NCBI RefSeq assembly: GCF_008039615.1 | Contig: NZ_VDUZ01000008.1 | Coordinates: forward strand, 156,295-220,294 | Length of the DNA: 64,000 nucleotides | From: Vineibacter terrae | Lineage (GTDB): Bacteria > Pseudomonadota > Alphaproteobacteria > Reyranellales > Reyranellaceae | Direction of reading: 5' to 3' | Shown here: piece after piece, positions 33,763 through 43,390 of the stretch | How positions within the stretch are numbered: position 1 is the stretch's first letter | How the letters are laid out: each line of letters starts with the position of its first letter | Program-made: the position numbers and the translations under genes | Notes under the pieces: model-generated | Seen by the model: only the letters and a program-made list of their open reading frames with translations | What the model was told of the DNA's origin: nothing | Databases searched by the model: none

Positions 33763-33964
33763 GAAGCCCTTCGAGCAGGGCCCGCGCAGCCCGCAACGGG
33801 AGTTGGTGCACCCCGGTTCGCTCCTGGCGATAGCGGTATCGGCGTGCCGCAGCGATGGGCCACCCGCTCTGTCGGACCAACGTTGGCCTGTGAAGTCTCG
33901 GGATCGCCGGTGTAGTGTGGCATCGGGTCCGACAGCGATGTCGACCGAGCCGAGGAAAGCTCTG
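33763..33964. other. Gene-free stretch upstream of the AraC-type regulator
   Basis: No recognisable protein or RNA in these 202 bases. Frames that run through it are continuations of shadows. It must contain the promoter of the AraC-type gene; a weak Shine-Dalgarno GAGGAAAG ends the region. It could be further decayed remains of the acyl-CoA dehydrogenase copy, but no similarity is visible past 33762. Confidence 0.5.
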
Positions 33965-34828
33965 ATGGCCAGCCGACTTGCCGCCACGATGGATCGCCGC
34001 CGCCGGATCCGCAAGACCGTGCGCTACCTTGAGGCGCAATTGGAGGTGCAGCCGGATGTGCGGCTGTCGCTGGACGAGCTGGCAGACGTGGCCTGCCTGT
34101 CGCCGTACCATTTCATCCGCCTCTATCATCACGCGGTTGGCGAGACTCCGCAGGCGACCGTGCGGCGCGTCAAGCTGCGGGCAGCGCATCACCGCCTCAT
34201 TGTGGATCGCAACGCCAGTGTCACCATGGTGGCGCTTGACACTGGCTACGACAACGCACAGGCCTTTGCGCGCGCGTATCGCCGTCAGTTCGGGGCGCCC
34301 CCCAGCATCCGCGCATCCGCCACGGACCGGCGCGCCGCGGTGGATGTGTCGGCGATCGTGTTTCCCCGAATGCGGCCGTGTACGCGGCAGATCGGCTCGC
34401 TGGCGGATCCCTGGGTGGCCTTCGACGAGTTGGTCGGCCACCTCACGCTGCAAGGCCTCCCCAAATCCAGCGAACGCCTGCTGGCGGTGCTGTCGCCGGA
34501 CAGCGCCTTCACCCACGCCTGCGTCCTGGACAGCGCCAACACCCGCGAGCCGCTCCCGTTGGCGCGGCAGGCGGTAGGTGGCGGATGGCATGCCTGCCTG
34601 CGTGGCCTGCCACAGGAGGTGTGGCACCGCGCGCAGCACGACTTCCACTTGGCGGCGCTGCGATGCGAGGACCGGCCGTTGCTGTTGTACTATCTCAACG
34701 ACCCCTCGTACCGGTTGGACGACGAGCAGCGCATCGAGCTCTTCGTGCCGCTTCGGCCGGACGCCGCGGTCGACGAGATCGCCCGGGCATTCCCCCTCAC
34801 GACCACCGCCGGCGCCATCGCCGCGTAG
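33965..34828 (+). CDS. AraC-family regulator with GyrI-like effector domain
   Basis: A 287-residue regulator. The AraC DNA-binding domain is N-terminal (RIRKTVRYLEAQLEVQPDVR, then LSLDELADVACLSPYHFIRLYHHAVGE and ALDTGYDNAQAFARAYRRQFGA). The C-terminal half is a GyrI/SbmC-type ligand domain ending in RIELFVPLRP, resembling the Rob/SoxS-related two-domain regulators that sense small toxic or lipophilic compounds. ATG 33965 has GAGGAAAG upstream; 33938 is possible. The upstream frame to 33755 has no start signal. The target genes are unknown. Confidence 0.8.
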   Translation: MASRLAATMDRRRRIRKTVRYLEAQLEVQPDVRLSLDELADVACLSPYHFIRLYHHAVGETPQATVRRVKLRAAHHRLIVDRNASVTMVALDTGYDNAQAFARAYRRQFGAPPSIRASATDRRAAVDVSAIVFPRMRPCTRQIGSLADPWVAFDELVGHLTLQGLPKSSERLLAVLSPDSAFTHACVLDSANTREPLPLARQAVGGGWHACLRGLPQEVWHRAQHDFHLAALRCEDRPLLLYYLNDPSYRLDDEQRIELFVPLRPDAAVDEIARAFPLTTTAGAIAA

Positions 34829-34955
34829 GGTAGTGGCAACGCGGCGCAATTGCGCAATCCCGGCACTGCGGACCTGACTCCGCTTCGCTAGCGTCTGCTC
34901 CCGCGCACGAGCCGCAGGGCCTGCTGCAGGCAGGCAACAGCGTCGGGGAGGGGTC

Positions 34956-35867
34956 GTGGATCGCAGACGTTCCGGTGTGCCAGCGATGGCCTTGACGCTG
35001 TCGGCGCTGATGACGGCAGGCAGTGCCGCCGCCCAGACGTCGCCGCTGCCGCCCCAGCTCCCGGCGGCCTATGTCGAGGCCATCCGCTCCCCATTGCGCC
35101 ATCCGCTGCGCGAAGCCGGTGTCGTGCGCAGCCGCCAGACGGCCGGCGCGCGGGCCGACGGCACACCGTTGATGGTCGACCTGACGCTGCCGCGGCAGGA
35201 GGCGGGCAAGCCGGTGCCCGTGGTGGTCCTGGTCCATGGCGGCTTGTCGGACGAGGCGCCGATCAAGCCGTCGGCATGGCAGGTCTATCGAGACTGGGGC
35301 GCGGTCCTTGCGGCCAGCGGCGTGGCGGCGGTGATGTTCGATCACACGCTCGGTGTTCCCCGGCGTCGGCTTGACCAGGCGATGGGGGAGGTCGACGCTG
35401 TCCTGGCGTGGTTGGCGAAGGAAGGGGCGAGCCGCGGGCTCGACCTGCAGCGGGTGCGGGCCTTCGTCTTCTCGGCCGGCGGCCTGCTGGTGCCCGAGCT
35501 GCTGAGCGACGGCCGTCCGGTCCGCATCGACAGCGTGGCCATGTTCTACCCCTCGACGGGCATCGTGCCGGGCAGCCCCAGCGCCGCCGTCGTCGATGCG
35601 GCGGTCGGCGAGCGTATGAGCCTGCGCGCCGCGGCAGCAAGGCTGGCCAAGCGGGGCACGCCGTTGCTGATGCTGCGGGCGGGAAAGGATGAGATCCCCG
35701 GCCTGCTGGCGATGCTCGACGAGACGACGACGGCGCTGCTGGCCGCTGATGCGCCGGTGGAGGTCGTCAACCTGCCGGCGGCGCCGCACAGCTTCGACTA
35801 TCGCCTCGATCGGCCCGACGTGCGCGCCGGCATCGACCGGGCGCTTGCCCTGGCCGGCCGTCCCTGA
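34956..35867 (+). CDS. Exported alpha/beta hydrolase (dienelactone hydrolase-like)
   Basis: A 303-residue protein with a signal peptide (MALTLSALMTAGSAAAQ). VVVLVHGGLSDEAP marks the oxyanion region, FVFSAGGLL the nucleophile elbow (Ser in place of the GxSxG consensus), RAGKDEIPG the acid and PAAPHSFDYRLD the His. The start is GTG 34956 with GGGGAGGG upstream. It precedes a peptide-type ABC operon by 35 bp and may be the first gene of that unit, hydrolysing an ester or amide outside the cell before uptake (inference). Confidence 0.75.
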   Translation: MDRRRSGVPAMALTLSALMTAGSAAAQTSPLPPQLPAAYVEAIRSPLRHPLREAGVVRSRQTAGARADGTPLMVDLTLPRQEAGKPVPVVVLVHGGLSDEAPIKPSAWQVYRDWGAVLAASGVAAVMFDHTLGVPRRRLDQAMGEVDAVLAWLAKEGASRGLDLQRVRAFVFSAGGLLVPELLSDGRPVRIDSVAMFYPSTGIVPGSPSAAVVDAAVGERMSLRAAAARLAKRGTPLLMLRAGKDEIPGLLAMLDETTTALLAADAPVEVVNLPAAPHSFDYRLDRPDVRAGIDRALALAGRP

Positions 35868-35902
35868 TCCGGCCAGCGGCAACCGCGCGGGGCAAAGACA
35901 TC

Positions 35903-36859
35903 ATGCAGGCCTATATCATTCGGCGATTGCTGGCGCTCGTGCCGACCTTGCTGTTCACCAGCGTCATCGTGTTCATCACCGTGCGCCTGATCCCCGGCGA
36001 TGTCATCGATCTGATGCTGACGGAGAACGACATCGGGGCGACCCGGCAGTCGCGGGTGCAGATCGAGGCGGCGCTCGGCTTCGACAAGCCGATGCACGTC
36101 CAGTACTTCCGATGGATCGGCGCTGTGCTGCTGGATGGCGATCTGGGGCGCTCCCTGTGGCAGACCACGCCGGTCACCGAGCTGGTGATGGAGCGCCTGG
36201 CGGTCACCTTTGAGCTCGGGCTTATGGCGCTGCTGATCGCGCTCATCGTCGCGCTGCCACTCGGGGCCTACTCGGCGATGCGCCAGGACACAATCGGTGA
36301 CTATGTCGGCCGTTCCTTCGCCATCCTGATGCTGGCCATCCCCGGGTTTTGGAAGGCCACCATGATCATGGTTTTCCCCTCGATCTGGTGGGGCTGGGCA
36401 CCCGAGGTGGAGTTCACGCCGTTTCGCGATGATCCCCTGCGGCATCTGGGCCAGATGCTGATCCCGGCCGCGATCCTGGGCACGGCGATGTCCGCGGTCA
36501 CGATGCGCATGACGCGCACCATGATGCTGGAGGTGCTGCGGCAGGACTATATCCGCACCGCCTGGGCCAAGGGGCTGGGCGAGAAGCTGGTTGTGATGCG
36601 CCATGCGCTGCGCAACGCGCTCATTCCCGTGGTCACGGTGATCGGCCTGCAGGCGCCGCTGCTGATCGGCGGCACGGTCATCATGGAGCAGATCTTCGTC
36701 ATCCCCGGCATGGGCCTGCTGCTGCTGGAGGCCGTCAGCCAGCGTGACTACCCGATCATCACCGGTGTCTTCCTCGTCGTCGGCGTGGCTGTCCTGCTCA
36801 TCAATCTCCTGGTGGATCTCAGCTACGGGCTGCTCGACCCCAAAGTGAGGTATGCCTGA
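35903..36859 (+). CDS. Oligopeptide-type ABC transporter permease (DppB/OppB-like)
   Basis: A 318-residue inner-membrane permease with an N-terminal helix (YIIRRLLALVPTLLFTSVIV) and six further helices. The EAA loop is present as YIRTAWAKGLGEKLVVMRHALRNALIP, ending in the LLEAVSQRDYPIITGV region typical of DppB. The stop overlaps the start of the second permease by one base (TGATG). It works with the adjacent DppC, DppD and DppF subunits. Confidence 0.92.
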   Translation: MQAYIIRRLLALVPTLLFTSVIVFITVRLIPGDVIDLMLTENDIGATRQSRVQIEAALGFDKPMHVQYFRWIGAVLLDGDLGRSLWQTTPVTELVMERLAVTFELGLMALLIALIVALPLGAYSAMRQDTIGDYVGRSFAILMLAIPGFWKATMIMVFPSIWWGWAPEVEFTPFRDDPLRHLGQMLIPAAILGTAMSAVTMRMTRTMMLEVLRQDYIRTAWAKGLGEKLVVMRHALRNALIPVVTVIGLQAPLLIGGTVIMEQIFVIPGMGLLLLEAVSQRDYPIITGVFLVVGVAVLLINLLVDLSYGLLDPKVRYA

Positions 36860-37764
36860 TGGTCGAGGTAGCCCAACCCGCAACCGGCGCGCTGACGTCG
36901 CGGCGGCGCGACGCTGGCCCTTTCGTGCGCTTCATCGTGCGTTTGGTGCGCGAGAAGCCGCTGGGCGCGTTCGGCGCTGCGATCTTCCTGCTGTTCCTGG
37001 CCTGCGGCCTGCTGGCGGACGTGGTCGCGCCGCACGGCATGAACCAGATCAACCCAATTGCGCGTCTGAAGCCGCCGTCACTGCAGGCGCCGCTGGGAAC
37101 GGACAGCCTAGGCCGTGACATGCTGAGCCGGGTCCTCTACGGCGCCCAGCTCTCGGTGATCATCGGCTTCTCGGCCGCGGCGATCGCCACGGTGATCTCC
37201 GTCGTGCTGGGAGTCCTCACCGGGTATCTCGGTGGCAAGGTCGACATGGTCGTCCAGCGCTTCGTCGATGCCTGGATGAGCTTCCCGGACCTCGTCCTTC
37301 TCATTGTCGTAGTGTCCGTCATCGGACCCGGCATGCCGCAGGTGATCGGGCTTCTGGGCCTGCTGTTCGGCATCGCCGGGTCGCGCATCGTGCGCGGTGC
37401 CGTCATCTCGGTGCGCGAGAACATGTACGTGCACGCCGCGCAGTCCACCGGGGCCAGCACTCTACGCATTCTGTGGCATCACATTCTGCCCAATGTGACG
37501 CCGATCGTGATCGTGCTCTTCACCACGCGCGTCGGTGCCGTCATCCTGGCGGAGTCAGGTCTGTCCTTCATCGGGCTGGGCGTTCCGCCGCCGGCCCCGA
37601 CCTGGGGCGGCATGCTGAGCGGTGCCGGTCGCGTGTTCATGTACGACGCGCCGTGGCTGGCGCTGGCGCCGGGGATCTGCCTCACGCTCGTGGTGTATGC
37701 CGTCAATGTGTTCGGCGACGCCCTGCGCGACCTGCTCGATCCGCGCCTGCGCAGCGCCCCATGA
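36859..37764 (+). CDS. Oligopeptide-type ABC transporter permease (DppC/OppC-like)
   Basis: A 301-residue partner permease. Motifs are the PLGTDSLGRDMLSRVLYGAQ segment after the first helix, the EAA loop region ENMYVHAAQSTGASTLRILWHHILPN, and VILAESGLSFIGLGVPPPAPTWG near the C-terminus, all typical of DppC. Start overlaps the DppB-like stop. The binding-protein gene follows, with an in-frame ATG even overlapping this stop. Confidence 0.92.
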   Translation: MVEVAQPATGALTSRRRDAGPFVRFIVRLVREKPLGAFGAAIFLLFLACGLLADVVAPHGMNQINPIARLKPPSLQAPLGTDSLGRDMLSRVLYGAQLSVIIGFSAAAIATVISVVLGVLTGYLGGKVDMVVQRFVDAWMSFPDLVLLIVVVSVIGPGMPQVIGLLGLLFGIAGSRIVRGAVISVRENMYVHAAQSTGASTLRILWHHILPNVTPIVIVLFTTRVGAVILAESGLSFIGLGVPPPAPTWGGMLSGAGRVFMYDAPWLALAPGICLTLVVYAVNVFGDALRDLLDPRLRSAP

Positions 37765-37790
37765 GCATTTTGAGGAACAGGGAGGGAAAG

Positions 37791-39500
37791 ATGAGCAACA
37801 GCAAATTGCTGCAGGTGGCCCGCGCTGGCGCCATGGCGTGGACGTTGGCCACGGTCGCCGGCAGCGCGGCGGCGGAGAACGGCGAGACTCCGCGGTATGG
37901 CGGCGCCCTGAACATCGGGTCGGTGTACGTCACGCTGAGCGCCCTGTCGTGGGATCCCTATGATTGGAACTGGAAGGTGAACCACGATACGGGCTTCTAT
38001 TTCGAGCAGCTGATCGCTGGCGACCTGTCGAAGTCGCGGAAGAACGGCGGCAAGCACCGGTTCGTCGCCGACGCCTCGCTGCCAAGCGACGGCTTGCGTG
38101 GCGAGCTCGCGGAAAGCTGGGAGTGGGAAGCCAACCCCCTGGCGCTCGTTTTCAAGCTGCGCCGCGGCATCATGTGGCCCGAAAAGCCCGGCGTGATGAA
38201 GACCCGCGAGTTCGTGGCTGATGACGTTGTGTTCAGCTTCAACAGGCTGAATACGAGTCCGCGGAAGCAAGCTGACTACTTCGACTTTGTCGACCGCGTC
38301 GAAGCGCGCGACCGCCACACGGTCGTCTTCCACATGAAGGCGTTCAACGCCGAATGGGGTGCGCGATTCGGATGGGGCTACAACTCGGCGATCGTGCCAA
38401 AGGAGCTTGTCGATGCCGGCCCGAGCAACTGGAAGAACGCCACCGGCACCGGGCCGTTCCAGATCGCCGAGTTCGTCCAAGGCGGATTCCAGACCTACGT
38501 CAAGAATCCAGATTATTGGGACAAGGAGCGCATCGGCAATACGGACTACAGGCTGCCGTTCGTCGACAAGGTGACCTATCGGACGATCAAGGACACGGCC
38601 ACGCAGCTCACCGCGCTGCGTTCCGGCAAGCTGGACATCCTGGAAAGCGTCGGCTGGCGTTCTGTGGACGAGCTCAAGAAGAGCGCGCCGACGCTGCTCT
38701 GGAGCAAGCGGCTATCGACGCTGGGCCAGTATGTCGCGTTGCGTGTCGACTCCAAGCCGTTCGACGATATCCGCGTGCGGCGCGCGCTCAACATGGCCGT
38801 AAACAAGGACGAGATCGTTGCCGCCTACTACGGCGGCAACGCCGAGATGCTCGGTTTTCCCATGTATACGGACTGGACCGGCTATTATCAGCCGCTCGCC
38901 GAGATGCCGCCTTCGGTGAAGCAGCTGTTCACCTACGATCCGCAGAAGGCCAAGGAACTGCTGAAAGATGCCGGCTATCCCAACGGCTTCACCACGAAAA
39001 TGCAGTTCTGTACCTGCTCACCCGCGCATGGCGATCTGGCGCCGATGATCGCGGCCTATCTCGAGAAGATCGGGGTGAGGATCGAGCTGCAGCCCATGGA
39101 GTACGGTGCGTTCCTCTCGGCCATGACGACGCGCAAGAACGCCCCCATGTACCTGATGAACAAGGGGCACACCAACCCGACCATGACCATTCGCACCAAC
39201 TTCGTGACGGGCCAGTTGTGGAATCCGTCGCAATGGAGCGATGCGGCGTTCGACAGGAAGATGGCCGATGTCTACGCCACCCGCGATGAGGCCGAGCGCC
39301 AGCGCATGCTGCGCGAGATGACCGTGCATATGCTTGATCAGGCCCCGTACATCTGGCTGCCGACCGCTTATCTCTATGCCGCGTGGTGGCCCTGGGTGAA
39401 GAACTACGATGGTGAGCTGTCTGTCGGCGCTGTAAGGCCGGGGCCGATCTATGCCCGGATCTGGATCGACCAGGAGCTGAAGAGGAAGATGGGCTTCTGA
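37791..39500 (+). CDS. Family 5 extracellular solute-binding protein of the ABC operon
   Basis: A 569-residue SBP_bac_5 protein exported by a signal peptide (MSNSKLLQVARAGAMAWTLA). The GGAGGG 4 bases before ATG 37791 favours this start; ATG 37761 overlaps the permease stop but would extend the signal peptide. It shows the DppA/OppA patterns ELAESWEWEAN, FVADDVVFSFNR, NATGTGPFQIAEF and LTALRSGKLDILESV. A CTCSPAHGD motif has two cysteines. The ligand could be a peptide, an opine-like compound or an amide, given the downstream amidase. Confidence 0.9.
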   Translation: MSNSKLLQVARAGAMAWTLATVAGSAAAENGETPRYGGALNIGSVYVTLSALSWDPYDWNWKVNHDTGFYFEQLIAGDLSKSRKNGGKHRFVADASLPSDGLRGELAESWEWEANPLALVFKLRRGIMWPEKPGVMKTREFVADDVVFSFNRLNTSPRKQADYFDFVDRVEARDRHTVVFHMKAFNAEWGARFGWGYNSAIVPKELVDAGPSNWKNATGTGPFQIAEFVQGGFQTYVKNPDYWDKERIGNTDYRLPFVDKVTYRTIKDTATQLTALRSGKLDILESVGWRSVDELKKSAPTLLWSKRLSTLGQYVALRVDSKPFDDIRVRRALNMAVNKDEIVAAYYGGNAEMLGFPMYTDWTGYYQPLAEMPPSVKQLFTYDPQKAKELLKDAGYPNGFTTKMQFCTCSPAHGDLAPMIAAYLEKIGVRIELQPMEYGAFLSAMTTRKNAPMYLMNKGHTNPTMTIRTNFVTGQLWNPSQWSDAAFDRKMADVYATRDEAERQRMLREMTVHMLDQAPYIWLPTAYLYAAWWPWVKNYDGELSVGAVRPGPIYARIWIDQELKRKMGF

Positions 39501-39532
39501 TCGCCGGCATCCGCTTTTCGACAGGAACTGAA

Positions 39533-40522
39533 ATGGCCGGATCCATGACTTCTCCTCTCCTGCAGGTTCGCGGGCTGACGGTTCAGTTCCGCACCGATCG
39601 CGGCTTTGTCAACGCGGTCGACTCGGTGTCCCTCAACGTTGATGCCGGAGAGACTCTGGCTGTCGTCGGCGAAAGCGGCTCGGGCAAGAGCGTCACGGCA
39701 CTGTCGCTGCTGCGCCTTGTGCCGAGTCCGCAGGGACGTATCGTCGCCGGCGAGGTGATCTTCGACGGCCAGGATCTGCTGACGCTCGACGACAGGCAGA
39801 TGCGGGCCGTGCGAGGCAACAGGATAGCCATGATCTTCCAGGAGCCGATGTCGTCGCTCAACCCGACATTGACCATGGGGCTGCAGGTTGCCGAACCATT
39901 CAGCATCCACGACGGCACGCCATGGGCGGCCGCCTTGGGCAAGGCCAAGACGCTGCTCGACCGCGTGCGCATCCCGGACTCCGGCGCACGCTTGGCGGCC
40001 TATCCGCATCAGTTCTCGGGCGGCATGCGGCAGCGGGTGATGATCGCGATGGCGCTGGCATGCCGGCCTCGCATGATCATCGCCGACGAGCCCACCACGG
40101 CGCTAGACGTGACTGTGCAGGCGCAGATCCTGGATCTGCTCAAGGAGCTGACCCAGGAGACCCGCTCGGCGCTAATTCTGATCACTCACGATCTGGGCGT
40201 AGTGGCGCGCTACGCCGATCGCGTATGCGTGATGTATGCCGGCCGGATCGTGGAGACGGGAACGGCGCGAGACATCTACGAACGCGCGAGCCACCCCTAC
40301 ACCAGGGCGTTGATGGCCTCGATACCAAGGCTCGATCGCGACACGGCCACGCGCTTGGAGCCTATCGAAGGCTACCCGCCGAGCCTGGCGCAGCTGCCGC
40401 CCGGCTGTGCCTTCCACCCTCGCTGTCGCTTCGCGGCTGATCCCTGCGGGCGGCGCGTACCCATGCTTGAGAAAATCGGGGAGCGCCACCATCGGGCGTG
40501 CTTCGTCGATGCCGCCGTCTGA
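39533..40522 (+). CDS. ABC transporter ATPase (DppD-like)
   Basis: A 329-residue cytoplasmic ATPase. Walker A is GESGSGKSV, the Q-loop IFQEP, the ABC signature FSGGMRQRV, Walker [14 protein letters not shown] and the H-loop THDLG. The C-terminal oligopeptide-type zinc/cysteine region is present as [13 protein letters not shown]. Full length. The next ATPase gene overlaps its end by 14 bp. Confidence 0.93.
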   Translation: MAGSMTSPLLQVRGLTVQFRTDRGFVNAVDSVSLNVDAGETLAVVGESGSGKSVTALSLLRLVPSPQGRIVAGEVIFDGQDLLTLDDRQMRAVRGNRIAMIFQEPMSSLNPTLTMGLQVAEPFSIHDGTPWAAALGKAKTLLDRVRIPDSGARLAAYPHQFSGGMRQRVMIAMALACRPRMIIADEPTTALDVTVQAQILDLLKELTQETRSALILITHDLGVVARYADRVCVMYAGRIVETGTARDIYERASHPYTRALMASIPRLDRDTATRLEPIEGYPPSLAQLPPGCAFHPRCRFAADPCGRRVPMLEKIGERHHRACFVDAAV

Positions 40523-41525
40523 GAACGACGCGCCGCTCCTCTGTGTCGAGAGGCTAAAGGTGCATTTCCCACTCTACAAGGGCGTCATCTTCAAGCGCCG
40601 TGTCGGCGCGGCGCAAGCAGTCGACGGCGTGTCCTTCACCCTGCGCGCCGGCGAGACGCTCGGGCTGGTTGGAGAATCGGGTTGCGGCAAGTCGACGACC
40701 GGTCTCGCCGTGCTGCGCATGACCGAGGTGAACGATGGCCGCGTCGTCTTCGAAGGCCGCGACATCACCCGTCTCGACCGCGCCGGCATGCAGCCGATTC
40801 GGCGGCGCATGCAGATGGTCTATCAGGATCCCTACGGCTCGCTCAATCCGCGGATGCCGGTTGCCGATATCATCGGCGAGCCGCTGGCCGTGCATGGCCT
40901 GGCCCCGGGAAAGGCGGAACGGCGCGAGCGTGCGCGTGAGCTCCTTCAGATGGTGGGGCTGCGAGCCGACATGATCGACCGCTATCCGCACGAGTTCTCC
41001 GGCGGCCAGCGGCAGCGCATTGGCATCGCCCGCGCCATTGCCGTCCATCCCGGCCTGCTGATCTGCGATGAGCCGGTGTCGGCGCTGGATGTGTCGATCC
41101 AGGCACAGGTCGTAAACCTGTTCGAGGATCTGCAGGAGCGATTCGGGATGGCCTACATCTTCATCGCCCATGACCTGGCCGTGGTGCGTCATGTCAGTGA
41201 TCGCATTGCCGTGATGTATCTCGGCCGGATCGTCGAAGTCGCCGCCAGCGCCGATCTGTATCGCCAGCCATTGCATCCGTACACGCAGGCGCTGCTCGCC
41301 GCAATTCCGATCCCTGACCCGGCGGCTGAGGCGGCGCGTCCGAGGCAGATCGTCGCCGGCGAGGTGCCCAGCGTGCTGCGGCCACCCTCGGGGTGCCGGT
41401 TCCATACACGTTGCCCGAAGGCCATGCCGGTCTGTGCCCGGATCGAGCCGGTGCTGGCCGGTGAGGGCGGCACGCATGCCGTCGCCTGTCATCTCCACAA
41501 CGCCGTCGAAGGAGAAGCTGCGTGA
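40509..41525 (+). CDS. ABC transporter ATPase (DppF-like)
   Basis: A 338-residue second ATPase. Motifs are [44 protein letters not shown] and [22 protein letters not shown], ending in [16 protein letters not shown] 40509 lies inside the end of the preceding gene; a longer frame from 40407 has no signal. Its stop overlaps the GTG start of the NTF2-like gene (GTGA), indicating that the small protein belongs to the operon. Confidence 0.93.
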   Translation: MPPSENDAPLLCVERLKVHFPLYKGVIFKRRVGAAQAVDGVSFTLRAGETLGLVGESGCGKSTTGLAVLRMTEVNDGRVVFEGRDITRLDRAGMQPIRRRMQMVYQDPYGSLNPRMPVADIIGEPLAVHGLAPGKAERRERARELLQMVGLRADMIDRYPHEFSGGQRQRIGIARAIAVHPGLLICDEPVSALDVSIQAQVVNLFEDLQERFGMAYIFIAHDLAVVRHVSDRIAVMYLGRIVEVAASADLYRQPLHPYTQALLAAIPIPDPAAEAARPRQIVAGEVPSVLRPPSGCRFHTRCPKAMPVCARIEPVLAGEGGTHAVACHLHNAVEGEAA

Positions 41526-41917
41526 GCGAAGATTTGACCATCCGTCTGGAGATCGAAGCCCAGGTCGCGCGCTTCGTCGCGCTGATCAACGGGGACGACG
41601 TCGACGCCTTCGCGGCGCTATACACAGAGGACGCGCTGATCATGGTCCCCGATCATGAAACGCTGGTCGGCCTCGCCGGTGCAGTGCAATTCGCCCGGCG
41701 TGCGCAGGCGCGCCGGCCGGCGCGGCTGGCGCTGGTCACGCACGAGGTCGGCGGTTCGGGCAACATGGCCTGGGAGCGCGGCAGCTCTCAGTGGGTGGCA
41801 GCCGATGGCACGGTGCTAGATCCTGGCAAATACGTCGTGATCTGGAGGCGCACCAACCGCGGTTGGCAGCTTCATCGTGACATCATGAACGCTGACCGGC
41901 CGACGACGGCGCGGTGA
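41522..41917 (+). CDS. NTF2-like/SnoaL-type small protein
   Basis: A 131-residue protein of the NTF2 superfamily (DUF4440-like): VARFVALINGDDVDAFAALYTEDALIMVP, AWERGSSQWVAADG and a final WQLHRDIMN strand. The cone fold binds small hydrophobic ligands or acts as isomerase or dehydratase in other members; a catalytic Asp/His pair cannot be fixed here. Its GTG overlaps the DppF-like stop, so it is translationally coupled to the transporter, which is unusual for such systems. Followed 6 bp later by an amidase gene. Confidence 0.75.
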   Translation: MSEDLTIRLEIEAQVARFVALINGDDVDAFAALYTEDALIMVPDHETLVGLAGAVQFARRAQARRPARLALVTHEVGGSGNMAWERGSSQWVAADGTVLDPGKYVVIWRRTNRGWQLHRDIMNADRPTTAR

Positions 41918-41923
41918 TGACCG

Positions 41924-43356
41924 ATGATGCCCCTGCCGGAATACGATCACCTCGATGGGCTGGCCATGGCGGCGCTGGTGAAGGCCGGTCAGCTCCGGCC
42001 GAGCGATCTGCTCGAGGCGGCGCTAGCGCGCGTGGCGCGATGGAATCCCCACGTCAACGCGCTGTCGGCCAGCTTCCCTGAGCGGGCGCGGCGGGCGATC
42101 GACGCTGGTCTGCCCGACGGGCCGTTCCGGGGCGTCCCGTTCCTGCTCAAGGATCTGTCGTTGCTGCTGACAGGCACGGCGACGACTATGGGATCACGGC
42201 TGTTCGCGATTTTGTCGCCGACCACGACTCGACGTTGACGAAACGGTACCAGCAGGCTGGGCTCGTGATCTTCGGCAAGACGACAACGCCGGAAATGGGC
42301 CTTGCCGTCTCGACCGAGACGACTCTGACCGGCGTCACTCGCAATCCCTGGAACACGGCGCGGACGGCGGGCGGATCGTCGGGCGGAGCTGCGGCGGCGG
42401 TTGCGACGGGGATCGTGCCGCTGGCCCATGCCAGCGACGGTGGCGGCTCGATCCGTGTTCCGGCGTCGGCCTGCGGCGTTTTCGGCCTTAAGCCGACGCG
42501 CGGGCGCACGCCCGCCGGACCGGATGCCGGCGAAGGGTGGGGAAGCCTTGCGTGTCAGCACGTGATCTCGCGCTCCGTGCGCGACAGCGCCGCTGCGCTG
42601 GATGCGACACATGGCATGGCACCGGGCGACCCCTATTGCGCGCCGCCCGCGCCAGGATCTTTCCTGGAAGCAGTGGCTATCCGGCCCGCCCGCTTGCGTG
42701 TGGCGCTGCAGCCTGCGCCACTCGGCGGCGCCACTGTAGCCCCTGCGTGCCGCGATGCCGTGGTCGAGGCGGCGAAGCTGCTCGAGGCCCTTGGCCACGA
42801 CGTCGAAGAGGCGATGCCGCCGGGCGACGCGGATGAGCTGGCGGCGGCGCTCTGGGTTCTGGTGGCGAGCAATGTTGCGCAGGCGTTCCACCGGCGAGCG
42901 ACAACGCTCGGGCGCACGCTGCGTCGCGCCGATGTGGAGAGTGTGACCTGGGCCGCCGTGGAGGCGTCGGCGGCTATGACGGCCGAGGCCTATGCCGCAG
43001 CGCAGCAGACAATTCATCGGCAGGGTCGGCGGATGGCGGCGTTTCACGAGCGCCACGACGTGGTGCTGAGCCCGACCCTGTCGGCGCCGCCGATTCCGCT
43101 CGGGCCGCTGCACATGGACAACCCCAAACCCGAGTACTTCCGCCGTACGCAGCGCGAGTTCTCCCCCTTTACGGCACTGTACAACACGACTGGCCAGCCG
43201 GCGATGTCGGTGCCGCTGTCATGGACATCAGACGGTTTGCCGGTGGGCGTCATGATCGCTGCGCGTTTCGGTGACGAGGCCACCCTCTTCAGCCTCGCCG
43301 GTCAGCTCGAGCAGGCCGTGCCGTGGCACGGCCGGCGCCCGCATCTCCCGGCGTAG
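41924..43356 (+). pseudogene. Amidase-signature enzyme, frameshifted
   Basis: Two frames make up one amidase: codons 41924-42205 read with the first, and 42208 onward with another. Loss of one C in what should be CTG TTC CGC GAT TTT breaks the frame near 42205-42206; adding it back gives a normal 477-residue amidase. All catalytic parts are present: Lys76 in PFLLKDLS, the glycine-serine stretch TAGGSSGGAAAA and the nucleophile in ASDGGGSIRVPAS. The fault lies in a short C run, so a sequencing indel is possible. It ends the peptide-type ABC operon and may cleave the imported amide. Confidence 0.82.
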
Positions 43357-43390
43357 ATGCATCGCTCCGCATCCGCGAGCGAGGGGAAAT

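Noticed and set aside
33763..34849. A 433-codon minus-strand frame opposite the AraC-type regulator
   Set aside because: Composition is that of an antisense shadow. Only its C-terminal part (33618-33762) is meaningful, as an acyl-CoA dehydrogenase relic.
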